A DNA stretch of 64,000 nt, taken from positions 1 to 64,000 of the forward strand of contig JAITKM010000018.1 in assembly GCA_031278395.1 (NCBI GenBank), given 5' to 3'. The notes below the pieces were generated by a model. It saw nothing but the letters and a program-made list of their open reading frames with translations, was not told the DNA's origin and did no database searches. Position 1 is the first letter of the stretch. Each line of letters starts with the position of its first letter. Source of the stretch: Deltaproteobacteria bacterium. GTDB taxonomy: Bacteria; Bdellovibrionota_C; UBA2361; SZUA-149; JAITKM01. Shown here in pieces: positions 9,098 to 18,296 of this stretch. The translations under genes and the position numbers were made by a program.

Positions 9098-11007
9098 AAC
9101 TAGATTCAAAAATACCTGCAGGTTCTTTAGCGGATAAATGGGAGAAATATAAGTTTGAGCTAAAACTTGTCAATCCTGCCAATAAGCGAAAATTTAAGAT
9201 AATTGTAGTTGGTACAGGTTTAGCTGGAGCTTCGGCAGCTGCCAGTTTGGCTGAGCTAGGTTATGAAGTAGATTGTTTTTGTTTTCATGATTCGCCACGT
9301 CGAGCGCACAGTATTGCTGCACAAGGTGGAATTAACGCAGCTAAGAATTATCAAAATGATGGCGATAGCGTGCAACGTTTATTTTATGACACAATTAAGG
9401 GCGGCGATTTTCGGGCTAGAGAAGCTAATGTCTATCGCTTAGCTCAAGTGAGTAACAATATTATTGACCAGTGCGTGGCGCAAGGTGTGCCGTTTGCCAG
9501 AGAATATGGCGGGCTCTTAGCTAATCGTTCTTTTGGTGGAGCTTTAGTGTCGAGGACCTTTTACGCACGTGGACAAACAGGACAACAGTTGTTATTGGGC
9601 GCTTATTCTGCACTTTCGCGTCAAATCGGTTTAGGTAAAGTTAAAATGCACACCTATACTGAAATGTTAGATTTAGTAGTTATCAACGGTAGGGCTAGCG
9701 GTATCACAACGAGAAATTTAAAAACTGGCGAGCTGGAAAGCTGGTCAGCGCACGCAGTAGTTATGGCAACTGGTGGCTATGCCAACGTGTTTTATCTTTC
9801 AACCAATGCACGCGGTTGTAATGTTTCAGCGGCAATGTCAGCGTATAAGAAGGGCGCTTGTTTTGCTAACCCGTGTTATACTCAAATTCATCCGACAAGT
9901 ATTCCTGTGAGTAGCGATCATCAAGCCAAGTTAACGCTGATGTCAGAATCTTTGCGTAATGATGGACGGATTTGGGTGCCCCAAAAACAACATGATACGC
10001 GGCGTCCTGAGCAAATTCCTGAAAATGAAAGGGATTATTATTTAGAACGTAAATATCCAAGTTATGGAAACCTGGCTCCGCGTGATATTTCTTCACGTAG
10101 CGCTAAGCAAGTTTGTGATGCGGGCTTAGGTGTGGGACCTAGTGGTTTGGGCGTGTATTTGGATTTTAAAGATGCCATTGCCAGACTGGGTCAAGAGACA
10201 ATTAAAGCTCGTTATGGCAACTTGTTTCAGATGTATGAAAAAATTACAGGTGAAAATCCATATGTTGAGCCAATGCGAATTTATCCTGCCCCGCACTACA
10301 CGATGGGCGGTTTGTGGGTGGATTATAATTTAATGAGCAGTATTCCGGGTTTGTTTGTGTTGGGTGAAGCAAACTTTTCCGATCATGGAGCAAACCGTTT
10401 AGGGGCGAGCGCCTTAATGCAGGGGTTAGCTGATGGTTATTTTGTCATTCCATATACTATCGGTGGTTATCTAGTGGGAGATAAGCCGGAACAGCATAGT
10501 GCTGAACGCAGTGAGTTTAAGGAATCAAAAGAGGGAGTTAATCAGAGGCTTGAGAAATTGCTGGCGCTTCGGGGTAAGCGCACTTTTAATTCTTTTCATA
10601 AAGAACTGGGCAGTTTGCTTTGGGAATATTGTGGCATGGCAAGAACGGAGGTAGGTTTAAAGAAGGCGTTAGCTAAAATTCCAGAGCTAAGAGAGGAGTT
10701 TTGGCGAAACGTTAATATTTTAGGTGAAAAAAACGATTATAATCAAGCTTTGGAATTAGGTAACCGTGTAGCTGATTTTATTGATTTTGCAGAGTTGCTT
10801 TGCACAGACGCGCTACACCGTACAGAATCTTGCGGCGGACATTTCAGGGAAGAAAGTCAAACAGAGGATGGTGAAGCTAAGCGCGATGATGAACATTTTA
10901 GTTATGTTGGCGCTTGGGAATATCAAGGAGTAGCCAAGGCACCTCTGTTACATAAAGAAGACTTAAAGTTTGAAAATGTGCAGTTAGGAGTTAGGAGTTA
11001 TAAGTAA
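9094..11007 (+). CDS. sdhA: Succinate dehydrogenase/fumarate reductase flavoprotein subunit
   Basis: FAD-bearing catalytic subunit, 637 residues, as expected for the b558-type enzymes. An N-terminal dinucleotide fold ([19 protein letters not shown], about 37-55) is followed by the flavinylation motif [12 protein letters not shown]. Substrate-site segments are [11 protein letters not shown] (about 260) and [11 protein letters not shown]. The [14 protein letters not shown] segment near the C-terminus is typical. The third subunit, the iron-sulfur protein SdhB, should follow in this operon type but the next gene is argH. Direction (fumarate reduction or succinate oxidation) cannot be read from sequence. 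Confidence 0.95.
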   Translation: MKLDSKIPAGSLADKWEKYKFELKLVNPANKRKFKIIVVGTGLAGASAAASLAELGYEVDCFCFHDSPRRAHSIAAQGGINAAKNYQNDGDSVQRLFYDTIKGGDFRAREANVYRLAQVSNNIIDQCVAQGVPFAREYGGLLANRSFGGALVSRTFYARGQTGQQLLLGAYSALSRQIGLGKVKMHTYTEMLDLVVINGRASGITTRNLKTGELESWSAHAVVMATGGYANVFYLSTNARGCNVSAAMSAYKKGACFANPCYTQIHPTSIPVSSDHQAKLTLMSESLRNDGRIWVPQKQHDTRRPEQIPENERDYYLERKYPSYGNLAPRDISSRSAKQVCDAGLGVGPSGLGVYLDFKDAIARLGQETIKARYGNLFQMYEKITGENPYVEPMRIYPAPHYTMGGLWVDYNLMSSIPGLFVLGEANFSDHGANRLGASALMQGLADGYFVIPYTIGGYLVGDKPEQHSAERSEFKESKEGVNQRLEKLLALRGKRTFNSFHKELGSLLWEYCGMARTEVGLKKALAKIPELREEFWRNVNILGEKNDYNQALELGNRVADFIDFAELLCTDALHRTESCGGHFREESQTEDGEAKRDDEHFSYVGAWEYQGVAKAPLLHKEDLKFENVQLGVRSYK

Positions 11008-11059
11008 AAGACTTCTTATTTTTCTTCCAACGGGGAGACTTTTTAACAGATAAAACAAA

Positions 11060-12418
11060 ATGGCGAACAATAATGTTAAACGTCTTTGGGACAAAGGCGA
11101 TACGATTGATTCTTTGATGATTCAACTTACTGTTGGTGATGACCACATTATCGACCGTGAAATGATTGTTTGGGATTGTATTGGCTCTGCAGCGCACGCC
11201 AAAATGTTGCTTTCAATCGGTATGTTGTCGCAAAAAGATGTAAAGAATTTGCTATTAGAACTACATAATATATATGTCCGGGCGTCTGAAGGTAAAATTA
11301 ATATTCCTCTAGAATTAGAAGATGCTCATAATATGATTGAAAATTTACTCGTTGATAAACTAGGCGAGACTGGAAAACGAATCCATGCTGGACGTGCTAG
11401 GAATGATCAGATTCTTGTTACTACTAGGTTATATTTAAGATATGTATTGATCCAGATTTTGCTTAAATTGATTGCTTTCACGCATCTTTGTTTTGAACGT
11501 TATGCTGAACTTAAAGACATCCCACTTCCTGGTTACACGCATATGCAACTTGCGATGCCGTCGAGCGTAGGCATGTGGCTTCACGCCTGGATTGAGCAGA
11601 GCGTCGAGATTGTAAAAGAAGGTTTAAATCTACTTGAGATTTTAAATAAAAATCCGCTTGGCGCGAGCGCAGGTTTTGGCTCGAATATTCCACTAGATAG
11701 AAAATTAACAACAAAATTGCTTGGCTTTGGCGAAGTACAGCGTAGTCCGATTGATTGCAACAATAGTCGTGGTCGTTACGAATTAAAACTTTTGCGTTTG
11801 GCAGAAGATATTGCTGGTATGTTTGAAAAAATTGCTTGTGACATTATGCTTTATACAACACGCGAGTTTGGCTTTTTCAAATTACCAATAGAACTTACGA
11901 CTGGCTCTAGCATTATGCCGCAAAAACGTAATTCAGATTTGGCAGAGTTGTGCCGCGCACGTGCCTCAAAAGTACGGGCAACTTCTTTTGAGCTTGCTGG
12001 TGTAATTTCAAAACTAATTTCAAGTTACAATCGTGATTTGCAGTATACAAAAGAGCCAGTGTTGCGTGGTGTACGCGAATTGAGTGATATGTTTAAAATG
12101 GCGGAGTTGTTAGTTGGGCGTTTTGAAGTTCAGTGTGATAGAATTGAAAACGCAATGTTGCCAGAATTATATGCGACATATGAAGCAAACAATATGGCGC
12201 GCGAGGGAATGCCATATCGTGATGCCTACAAGATTCTAGGTAAAAAAGTTCGCGAGCCAAATTATAGTAAGGCTGGTTTGGTCGATGAGTTTAAGGTTAT
12301 TGCAAAACAGACGGATAGCGACGTGCAAGAAGTCCGCGCTGAGTTGGACAAGGTTGAGAAAAAAGTCGAGATGTTGGTGGAGAGTTATGCAAATTTGTCT
12401 GAGGAAATATTTAAATAG
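11060..12418 (+). CDS. argH: Argininosuccinate lyase
   Basis: Member of the fumarase/aspartase superfamily, 452 residues. The signature GSSIMPQKRNSD (catalytic loop, about 275) and HAGRARNDQ (about 112) point to argininosuccinate lyase, which splits argininosuccinate into arginine and fumarate. No other arginine gene is nearby. Fumarate production sits well next to sdhCA, but that link is only positional. No SD is seen near the ATG. Confidence 0.9.
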   Translation: MANNNVKRLWDKGDTIDSLMIQLTVGDDHIIDREMIVWDCIGSAAHAKMLLSIGMLSQKDVKNLLLELHNIYVRASEGKINIPLELEDAHNMIENLLVDKLGETGKRIHAGRARNDQILVTTRLYLRYVLIQILLKLIAFTHLCFERYAELKDIPLPGYTHMQLAMPSSVGMWLHAWIEQSVEIVKEGLNLLEILNKNPLGASAGFGSNIPLDRKLTTKLLGFGEVQRSPIDCNNSRGRYELKLLRLAEDIAGMFEKIACDIMLYTTREFGFFKLPIELTTGSSIMPQKRNSDLAELCRARASKVRATSFELAGVISKLISSYNRDLQYTKEPVLRGVRELSDMFKMAELLVGRFEVQCDRIENAMLPELYATYEANNMAREGMPYRDAYKILGKKVREPNYSKAGLVDEFKVIAKQTDSDVQEVRAELDKVEKKVEMLVESYANLSEEIFK

Positions 12419-12578
12419 TAAAGGGTGTAAAAGGCGTGATAAAATTAAATTATTTCGAACAGGGCTTTTAATAATATAAACTTCTTGCGGTTTTAGTGGG
12501 TTTATAATAATGTCTGACAATTTTTTAAATTGTGGATTACCAAAAAACTGCAATAATTATTCTTTAAAATATAATTTT

Positions 12579-12839
12579 ATGATTAAAAATTTTTTAAAAC
12601 TATCTCTCTTATTAATTCTACCAGTGTTGTTGTTGGCTTGTTCTTTTAGTGAAATCCCAAAAAACAAAGTTAAACGAGTTGGTGAATTACCTGAAGACTA
12701 TTCGGTTCAACAACGTAATTATGACGCACAAAAATACGAGGTCGAATCAACTAAATGGGGACAAGCGGAAACAAAGCCTTACGAACAGCGTTATCGTGAT
12801 CATGAAGACCCGTTCATATATCAAGGAAATATTAAGTAA
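12579..12839 (+). CDS. Small putative lipoprotein
   Basis: The track ORF starts at 12510, but a signal peptide begins at the ATG at 12579 (MIKNFLKLSLLLILPVLLLAC), ending in a clear LLLAC lipobox. The mature part is about 65 residues, charged and Tyr-rich, with no family I recognise. It ends 8 nt before the transporter gene, so the two may be co-transcribed. Outer- or inner-membrane attachment cannot be decided. Confidence 0.6.
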   Translation: MIKNFLKLSLLLILPVLLLACSFSEIPKNKVKRVGELPEDYSVQQRNYDAQKYEVESTKWGQAETKPYEQRYRDHEDPFIYQGNIK

Positions 12840-12847
12840 ATTAAGTT

Positions 12848-14074
12848 ATGGTTTGGTTAAATGAACTTTTAGTTGGTGACAATGTCGGACACATAGTTTT
12901 TTTGTTTGCTTTAGTTATTGCTTTGGGTATTACGCTAGGGCGTATTAAAATTTTTGGGGTCTCGCTAGGCATGACCTTTGTTTTGTTTGTAGGCATTGTG
13001 GTAAGCCATTTTGGTATGCAGTATATCGATACAACAAAAACTCAACACTTTATGAATCCAGAGGTTTTGCATTTTGTTAGAGAATTTGGCTTGATTCTTT
13101 TTGTCTATGCTGTGGGGCTACAGGTTGGTCCTGGATTTTTAGAGACTTTTAAAACTGGCGGGCTAAAGCTTAACTTGTTAGCTACTGCAATTGTTTTTCT
13201 GGGAGTATTAACGGCAGTTGCGATTCATTATATTACAGGGATTGATATGCCAACTATGGTCGGCATACTTTCTGGAGCAATTACCAATACACCTGGACTA
13301 GGCGCGGCTCAAAATACTTACGCCAACCTAGGCGGTGATCAAAATATTCTTGGAACTGCATATGCTATGAGCTATCCCTTAGGCGTAACTGGTATTATCC
13401 TTTCAATTATTGCAATTAGAATTATTTTTAAAATTGATCTTAACCAAGAAGCCAACCAAAAAGCCGAACTAAAGTCAGAAGCAACTGCAAACTCTGGAAG
13501 TGGGGACGCGGTGACAAAACATACTGACGAGCCACATTTAATTCCAATTTTTGTTGGTATTTTGCTAGGCGTTATTTTGGGTAGTATTCCTATTTATATT
13601 CCAGGCACACCACAACCAGTTAAATTGGGTTTGGCTGGCGGACCGCTAGTCATGGCTATCTTAATGAGCGCGTTTGGTCCAAAATTTAATTTTCCTACTC
13701 GGATTACAAAAAGCGCTGCTTTGATGTTGAGAGAAGTTGGAATTTGTTTGTTTTTAGCTTGTGTTGGGCTTTCAGCTGGAGAGCGTTTTGTCGAGACGGT
13801 TGCGAGTGGTGATGGTCTGCTTTGGATCGGGCTGGGAGTTATTATTACTATCGTGCCGCTGATGTTTGTCGGAGTTTTAGCTTATAAAGTCTTCAAGGTG
13901 GATTATTTTATACTCATGGGAATGATGGCTGGTAGCACCACGGATCCGCCAGCTCTTTCATATTCTGTGGGTGCCAGTGGCAGTGATAAGCCGTCTATTG
14001 GTTATGCCACGGTTTATCCGCTAACCATGTTTTTAAGAATCATGACTGCGCAACTTTTAATTCTTTTGTTTTGA
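12848..14074 (+). CDS. AspT/YidE-type membrane transporter lacking RCK_C domains
   Basis: Polytopic membrane protein of 408 residues with two homologous halves typical of the AspT/YidE/YbjL antiporter family (glycine-rich [18 protein letters not shown] in the first half, [16 protein letters not shown] in the second). AspT-type proteins usually have about 540-560 residues with two TrkA_C/RCK_C domains between the halves. Here the halves are joined only by a short polar linker (about 200-230, Glu/Lys/Ser-rich). Transport of a dicarboxylate or amino acid is inferred from the family; the substrate is unknown. Confidence 0.8.
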   Translation: MVWLNELLVGDNVGHIVFLFALVIALGITLGRIKIFGVSLGMTFVLFVGIVVSHFGMQYIDTTKTQHFMNPEVLHFVREFGLILFVYAVGLQVGPGFLETFKTGGLKLNLLATAIVFLGVLTAVAIHYITGIDMPTMVGILSGAITNTPGLGAAQNTYANLGGDQNILGTAYAMSYPLGVTGIILSIIAIRIIFKIDLNQEANQKAELKSEATANSGSGDAVTKHTDEPHLIPIFVGILLGVILGSIPIYIPGTPQPVKLGLAGGPLVMAILMSAFGPKFNFPTRITKSAALMLREVGICLFLACVGLSAGERFVETVASGDGLLWIGLGVIITIVPLMFVGVLAYKVFKVDYFILMGMMAGSTTDPPALSYSVGASGSDKPSIGYATVYPLTMFLRIMTAQLLILLF

Positions 14075-14077
14075 GTA

Positions 14078-14215
14078 GGGGGGGGGGAATTCCCTAAGGC
14101 ATGTTTTAGTAATTTTGCTAAGAGATTGCCGAAGACAATGTTCTTAGCAAAATTTGTAACAAAAATCACCGTTGGAAAATTATAGTAAATCGTCGTTTAT
14201 TGGCAGTGATTTTTG
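14078..14215 (+). terminator. G10 tract and two hairpins between transporter gene and lolA
   Basis: A run of ten G (14078-14087) follows the transporter stop. Then comes a perfect 12-bp stem (ATTTTGCTAAGA 14112-14123, TCTTAGCAAAAT 14142-14153) that can extend with ATTG/CAAT. A second, longer-range repeat is CAAAAATCAC (14160-14169) with GTGATTTTTG (14206-14215). The first hairpin is a probable terminator; the second may be a terminator or leader structure for lolA. Confidence 0.5.
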
Positions 14216-14256
14216 GCTCGTCTCTATGAGTGCTCGGTTATTATTATGTTTAAATT

Positions 14257-15024
14257 ATGAAAACAGACAAATTAAAAAAATTGTTATTGTTTTTTGCTAT
14301 TGCATTTAGCTCTGTGGTTGTGTCTCAAGCTTATGCGGTAGCTGAATTTGTTTGTAAAACCGACGTTAATACAGAATATTACGAACCAATTCTTAATAAG
14401 GTTAGTCAAGCCAGCGCCAGAATTAAAAGCTTAAAAGCTGATTTTGTGCAGGAGTCTTATCTGTTAGGTTTAGATAAAATTGAGAATAGTTCGGGCAAGG
14501 TTTTGTTTCAAAAAACAGCTAAGATGCGTTGGGATTATCAAGCTCCAGAAAAACAGTTATTTGTTATGGATGGCAAGTCTGTTTGGTATTATCAGCCGTC
14601 ACAAAATCAAGTTATGTTGAGCGATTTAAATGCGTCGTTTAAATCCAGTGTGCCAGTCTCGTTTTTACTCGGCTTAGGGACTTTGACTGATACTTTTATT
14701 TTACAAAATGCTTGCCACACCCAAATTGGTATTTTGTTGAACTTAACTCTGAAAGAAAGCGATGACAGTTTAGATAAATTTTATCTTTTAGTGCGCCAAA
14801 AAGATTATACCCCACTTGGGGCTAAAATCGTAGATTTAGGTGGAAATGAAACATCGATTGTATTTAAAAATTTAGTTCTGAATCAGTCTATCAAAGCCGC
14901 TGAATTTTCTTTTGTGCCGCCTCAAGGTTTGGATATTATAGATAATCGTAATCCAGTGGCATTACCTTCAAGAAATAACCAACTCCAGAGGCAACCTCAA
15001 CTCCTTGAAGAGGATATTTTATAA
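14257..15024 (+). CDS. lolA: Outer-membrane lipoprotein carrier LolA
   Basis: Periplasmic chaperone that carries lipoproteins to the outer membrane, 255 residues with an N-terminal signal peptide (about 1-28, ending near SQAYA). The fold markers are visible: IKSLKADFVQESYL, GKVLFQKTAKMRWDYQAPEKQ and the downstream DGKSVWYYQP segment. The C-terminal extension past about 225 (Asn/Gln/Arg-rich) is unusual. The many lipobox proteins in the window fit its presence. No SD is obvious. Confidence 0.88.
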   Translation: MKTDKLKKLLLFFAIAFSSVVVSQAYAVAEFVCKTDVNTEYYEPILNKVSQASARIKSLKADFVQESYLLGLDKIENSSGKVLFQKTAKMRWDYQAPEKQLFVMDGKSVWYYQPSQNQVMLSDLNASFKSSVPVSFLLGLGTLTDTFILQNACHTQIGILLNLTLKESDDSLDKFYLLVRQKDYTPLGAKIVDLGGNETSIVFKNLVLNQSIKAAEFSFVPPQGLDIIDNRNPVALPSRNNQLQRQPQLLEEDIL

Positions 15025-15041
15025 TAGAGTAAGTAAAAATC

Positions 15042-16436
15042 ATGTCGCATACTGTTTCGATTATTTCATTAGGTTGCGCTAAAAATCTAGTTGATTCTGA
15101 GGTCATGTTGGGGAAGTTGATAGAAAAAGGTTTTGTGGTTGCTCCAGACTTGGAAGCTGCTGAGTTAATTTTAGTTAATACTTGTGGTTTTTTACAAAGC
15201 GCCGTTGAGGAGGCAATAGATAAAATTTTAGCAGCGGCAGAATACAAAAAGACAGGAGTCTGTAAAAAGCTGGTGGTTGCGGGGTGTCTGGTGGAGCGTT
15301 ACCGTAAAAAATTAGCCCAAGAACTCCCGGAAGTTGATGCCTTTCTTTCAGTTGATGAGATTTTAAAAATTGATTTTGATTTACAAACCTCAAAGGAGGT
15401 TTGGGATACTGAGCGCCTAGCCAGTTTTTTATATGATGATGCCATGCCGCGCGTGTTAAGTAGTGGCGGACATCTAGCGCATCTTAAGATTGCTGAAGGG
15501 TGTAATCGTCCTTGCGCTTTTTGTATTATTCCTAAAATACGAGGCAGGTATCGCTCAAGGGATTTAACTTCTGTGCTGCGTGAGTTCAACAATTTAATTA
15601 TGAGTGGCGTTAAAGAAATAGATTTAATTGCCCAAGATACAACTAATTATGGGCGTGATTTAGAGGGAGGAAAATTTTCCATTCATACCGTCTTTGATGA
15701 AATTTCCAAAATTAACGCTAGCCACGATTTTTGGGTGCGCTTAATGTATGCTTATCCGCTGGGTATTGACGAACGCTTAATTAAGCAGCTGCGAGATGAA
15801 CCTAGAATTTGTAATTATCTTGACCTACCACTACAACATATTAGTGATAAACTTTTAAAAAGTATGTGCCGTCCATTAGGTGCAGCTGGAACTCGTGAGT
15901 TGGTAAGTAATATAAAAAGGTGGAATCCGGAATTGGCATTGCGGACTAGTTTGATTGTAGGTTTTCCTGGTGAAACCCAAGCAGATGTTGATTTGCTTGA
16001 AGATTTTATTGCAGAAGGGCATTTTGAGCAGCTTGGGGTATTTGTCTATTCGCCGGAAGAAGAAGCCAAAGCATTTAAGTTAGGTAATGATCTTTCAGAG
16101 AAAACCAAGCAAGAGCGCTTGAAAAGGCTGATGTTAGCCCAAAAAAAAGTAGTTAAGCAAAAATTGAGCAATCGTCTTGGAACTAGACAAAAGGTTTTAG
16201 TTGAAGGGATTCATCCAGAAACTAACTTATTGTTAGTTGGACGTAGCGAGTGGCAAGCTCCAGAAGTTGATGGTGTAGTGTTGATTAATGAAGTGGAAGA
16301 TGCGGAGCAATCAAGTGTTGTGAGTACTGATAATGTTTTAGATGTTTCAAAATATTATAATCGTTTTGTGGAAGTCGAAATCACAGAAACTAAAGGCTAT
16401 GATTTAATTGGCAAAGTTAAACGTATTTTGACCTGA
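15042..16436 (+). CDS. rimO: Ribosomal protein S12 methylthiotransferase RimO
   Basis: Radical-SAM methylthiotransferase that modifies an Asp of ribosomal protein S12. The N-terminal UPF0004 domain begins VSIISLGCAKNLVDSE, which is more RimO-like than MiaB-like. The radical SAM cluster motif CNRPCAFC lies at about 156-163 followed by IPKIRGRYRSR. A C-terminal TRAM domain ends the protein (YNRFVEVEITETKGYDLIGKV). Length 464 is normal. It starts 17 nt after lolA and is probably co-transcribed with it. Confidence 0.93.
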   Translation: MSHTVSIISLGCAKNLVDSEVMLGKLIEKGFVVAPDLEAAELILVNTCGFLQSAVEEAIDKILAAAEYKKTGVCKKLVVAGCLVERYRKKLAQELPEVDAFLSVDEILKIDFDLQTSKEVWDTERLASFLYDDAMPRVLSSGGHLAHLKIAEGCNRPCAFCIIPKIRGRYRSRDLTSVLREFNNLIMSGVKEIDLIAQDTTNYGRDLEGGKFSIHTVFDEISKINASHDFWVRLMYAYPLGIDERLIKQLRDEPRICNYLDLPLQHISDKLLKSMCRPLGAAGTRELVSNIKRWNPELALRTSLIVGFPGETQADVDLLEDFIAEGHFEQLGVFVYSPEEEAKAFKLGNDLSEKTKQERLKRLMLAQKKVVKQKLSNRLGTRQKVLVEGIHPETNLLLVGRSEWQAPEVDGVVLINEVEDAEQSSVVSTDNVLDVSKYYNRFVEVEITETKGYDLIGKVKRILT

Positions 16437-16709
16437 CTGACTATATTATTTCAAGCTTGCAATATAATAGAAAAATCAAAATATGTTCGATTATCTGCCC
16501 CGATCACTATGAATTTGCTATGAATTAACTATAAAAATATAGATAAAAAGTAGTGATTAAATAAAAATATCCTGCACACTTAAGTCGTGTATCACGATTT
16601 ATACTTGTTATTAGTCAACTTAAGTGATACTTCAAGCGACTTGTATTGTAGGGGAAACCCTTGTGGTTGTCCTTCATGGCGTTCAACAGAATTCTTAACA
16701 GTAAGTTTC
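16437..16709. other. Intergenic region between rimO and the GAF protein gene, with repeat remnant
   Basis: About 270 nt with no gene if the next protein starts at 16710. It holds TTGCAATATAATAG near 16457, a possible promoter element, and a long-range ATCACTA/TAGTGAT pair. A short hairpin TCGTG-TAT-CACGA follows. At 16647-16672 it carries TGTAGGGGAAACCCTTGTGG, resembling dispersed GTAGGGGCGACC..GGTCGCCC repeats known from many genomes. The track ORF start at 16587 runs through this repeat and is unlikely to be used. Confidence 0.5.
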
Positions 16710-18224
16710 ATGAAAGATTTGCAAGATAATATAGCCTTTGGACGAACAAATTTTGCTTATCCGTTTTATTCTAATTCAACAACAATAATTCATGACCTTA
16801 ATATAAAGTCTATTTCAAATAATTTTTTACAAAATGGTTTAAACTCGCTAGCCGAACTTGTTGCTGAAGTTACTAATTCATATTCCTCTGTTATTTTTTG
16901 GGCTAAGCCGGATAAAACCTTACAAATAGCAGCCTTTCATACTCAAAGCGAGGAGTTTATACCTACTGCGCAAATTAAATTTGGTACGAGTTTAGTGGGC
17001 TGGGTCGCTGAAAATAAAACTAAACTCTTAGTTAGTCCCTTTGAGCATTCCGCTAGGTCTTTGCTCTATTATTCAGATGATCAAGAATTAAAAAGTTTTT
17101 TGGCAATTCCTATTTTAGACGCTGCCCAAAACCTGCTTGGCGTTTTGGTTTGCGATAGTCAAAACGTTGCTAGCTATACACAAAATACAGAGAAAATCCT
17201 CGGCGGAGTTATTCAACAAATCTTAAACTTACATTTAGCGGATGCTGCCTTAGCTCTAAATACGCCGCAAAAACAAAGCGACCCAGATGTGCTAACTAAG
17301 TTTATCGAAAGTTTAAGGCTACAAATTACAGAAGAAGGTTTATTTAATTTAGCTAGTCGTATTCCCAAAGAAATTGCTGATTATGCTGCGTTAGTTGTGG
17401 TGAGTTCTGCTGAAAGAGGTGTGGGGGTAGGGAATTTTTACTCGACTTCAAAAGATGAACAATTAAAGCATCGCTTGTTAGAAACAATCTGTCGACATAA
17501 AAGAGTTTTATGTAGCGAAAAAAACGTTAGAATCTTGTCGCAAAACGATGCTGTAGAACAAAAAGCATTTTTATCTATTCCGTTTCGCGTCTTAGAAAAA
17601 GAAGCTGGTTCTTTAAATTTTACTACTGCGCCAGGCGTAGAGTTTTCAGACAATGAGATTAATAGTTTAGAAACTTTAGCTAAAGTTATTGGTCAGACCT
17701 TAGAAAATATTCGCCTCAAAGAACGCTTAATCGGACACAATCTTTGGACAACTCTTTCGTGGAAGATTTTTTTTGCGCAAGCTAATTTGCTTTTGCAACA
17801 ACGAACTAAAACTAAAGAGGAACTTGGTTTAATGCGGATTGAATTTAGTAATCTCGAAAGCTTGGAAAGAAATTTTTCTATTCTTTCAACTTTAGAACTT
17901 TTAGAAAGAGCAACCCGACTTGCTGAACAGGTGAAAAGGCAAAATTCGGCTATTTGTAGGATTTATGAAAGCAAACTTTATATTTTGACTCCTGCAGAAG
18001 AAGTGCCGTCTTTTGCTAACAGATTTTGTAAGATGATAGAAAAACTTTACTTAACAGATAGAACTAGTGGTATTACTAAACAACAGTGTGAAATGCTACT
18101 AAATAGTGTATCTATTCTTTCGGCGATTGCTCCAAATGACGGCGTAACGCTAGAAGAATTAATTTCAAAAATACACAATCTTTCAAATGAATTAACTGCA
18201 TATAAAAAAAGGGGCATTTCCTAA
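16710..18224 (+). CDS. GAF-domain protein with degenerate GGDEF-like C-terminus
   Basis: I start this protein at the ATG at 16710 (MKDLQDNIAFGRTNFAYPF); the 41 residues added by the track start are encoded by a repeat-like sequence. About 504 residues. A GAF-like sensor domain (about 30-180, FGTSLVGWVAENKTKLLV, LAIPILDAAQNLLGVLVCD) is followed by a second, weaker GAF-like region (about 200-345). The C-terminal 160 residues have the spacing of a GGDEF domain, but RIYESKLYILTP stands where a GGDEF protein has RYGGDEFAVLLP. It is probably not a cyclase. A regulatory role next to mreB is inferred. Confidence 0.6.
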   Translation: MKDLQDNIAFGRTNFAYPFYSNSTTIIHDLNIKSISNNFLQNGLNSLAELVAEVTNSYSSVIFWAKPDKTLQIAAFHTQSEEFIPTAQIKFGTSLVGWVAENKTKLLVSPFEHSARSLLYYSDDQELKSFLAIPILDAAQNLLGVLVCDSQNVASYTQNTEKILGGVIQQILNLHLADAALALNTPQKQSDPDVLTKFIESLRLQITEEGLFNLASRIPKEIADYAALVVVSSAERGVGVGNFYSTSKDEQLKHRLLETICRHKRVLCSEKNVRILSQNDAVEQKAFLSIPFRVLEKEAGSLNFTTAPGVEFSDNEINSLETLAKVIGQTLENIRLKERLIGHNLWTTLSWKIFFAQANLLLQQRTKTKEELGLMRIEFSNLESLERNFSILSTLELLERATRLAEQVKRQNSAICRIYESKLYILTPAEEVPSFANRFCKMIEKLYLTDRTSGITKQQCEMLLNSVSILSAIAPNDGVTLEELISKIHNLSNELTAYKKRGIS

Positions 18225-18296
18225 AAATAACAGCGACATTTTGGGAAACGCGTTTAAAAAGTTTAATATAAAAAATTAAGAAGGAGGAATGATATA

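Noticed and set aside
16587-16709. N-terminal extension of the GAF protein
   Set aside because: It is encoded by a repeat-like sequence and lacks an SD; MKDLQDN at 16710 is a more natural start.
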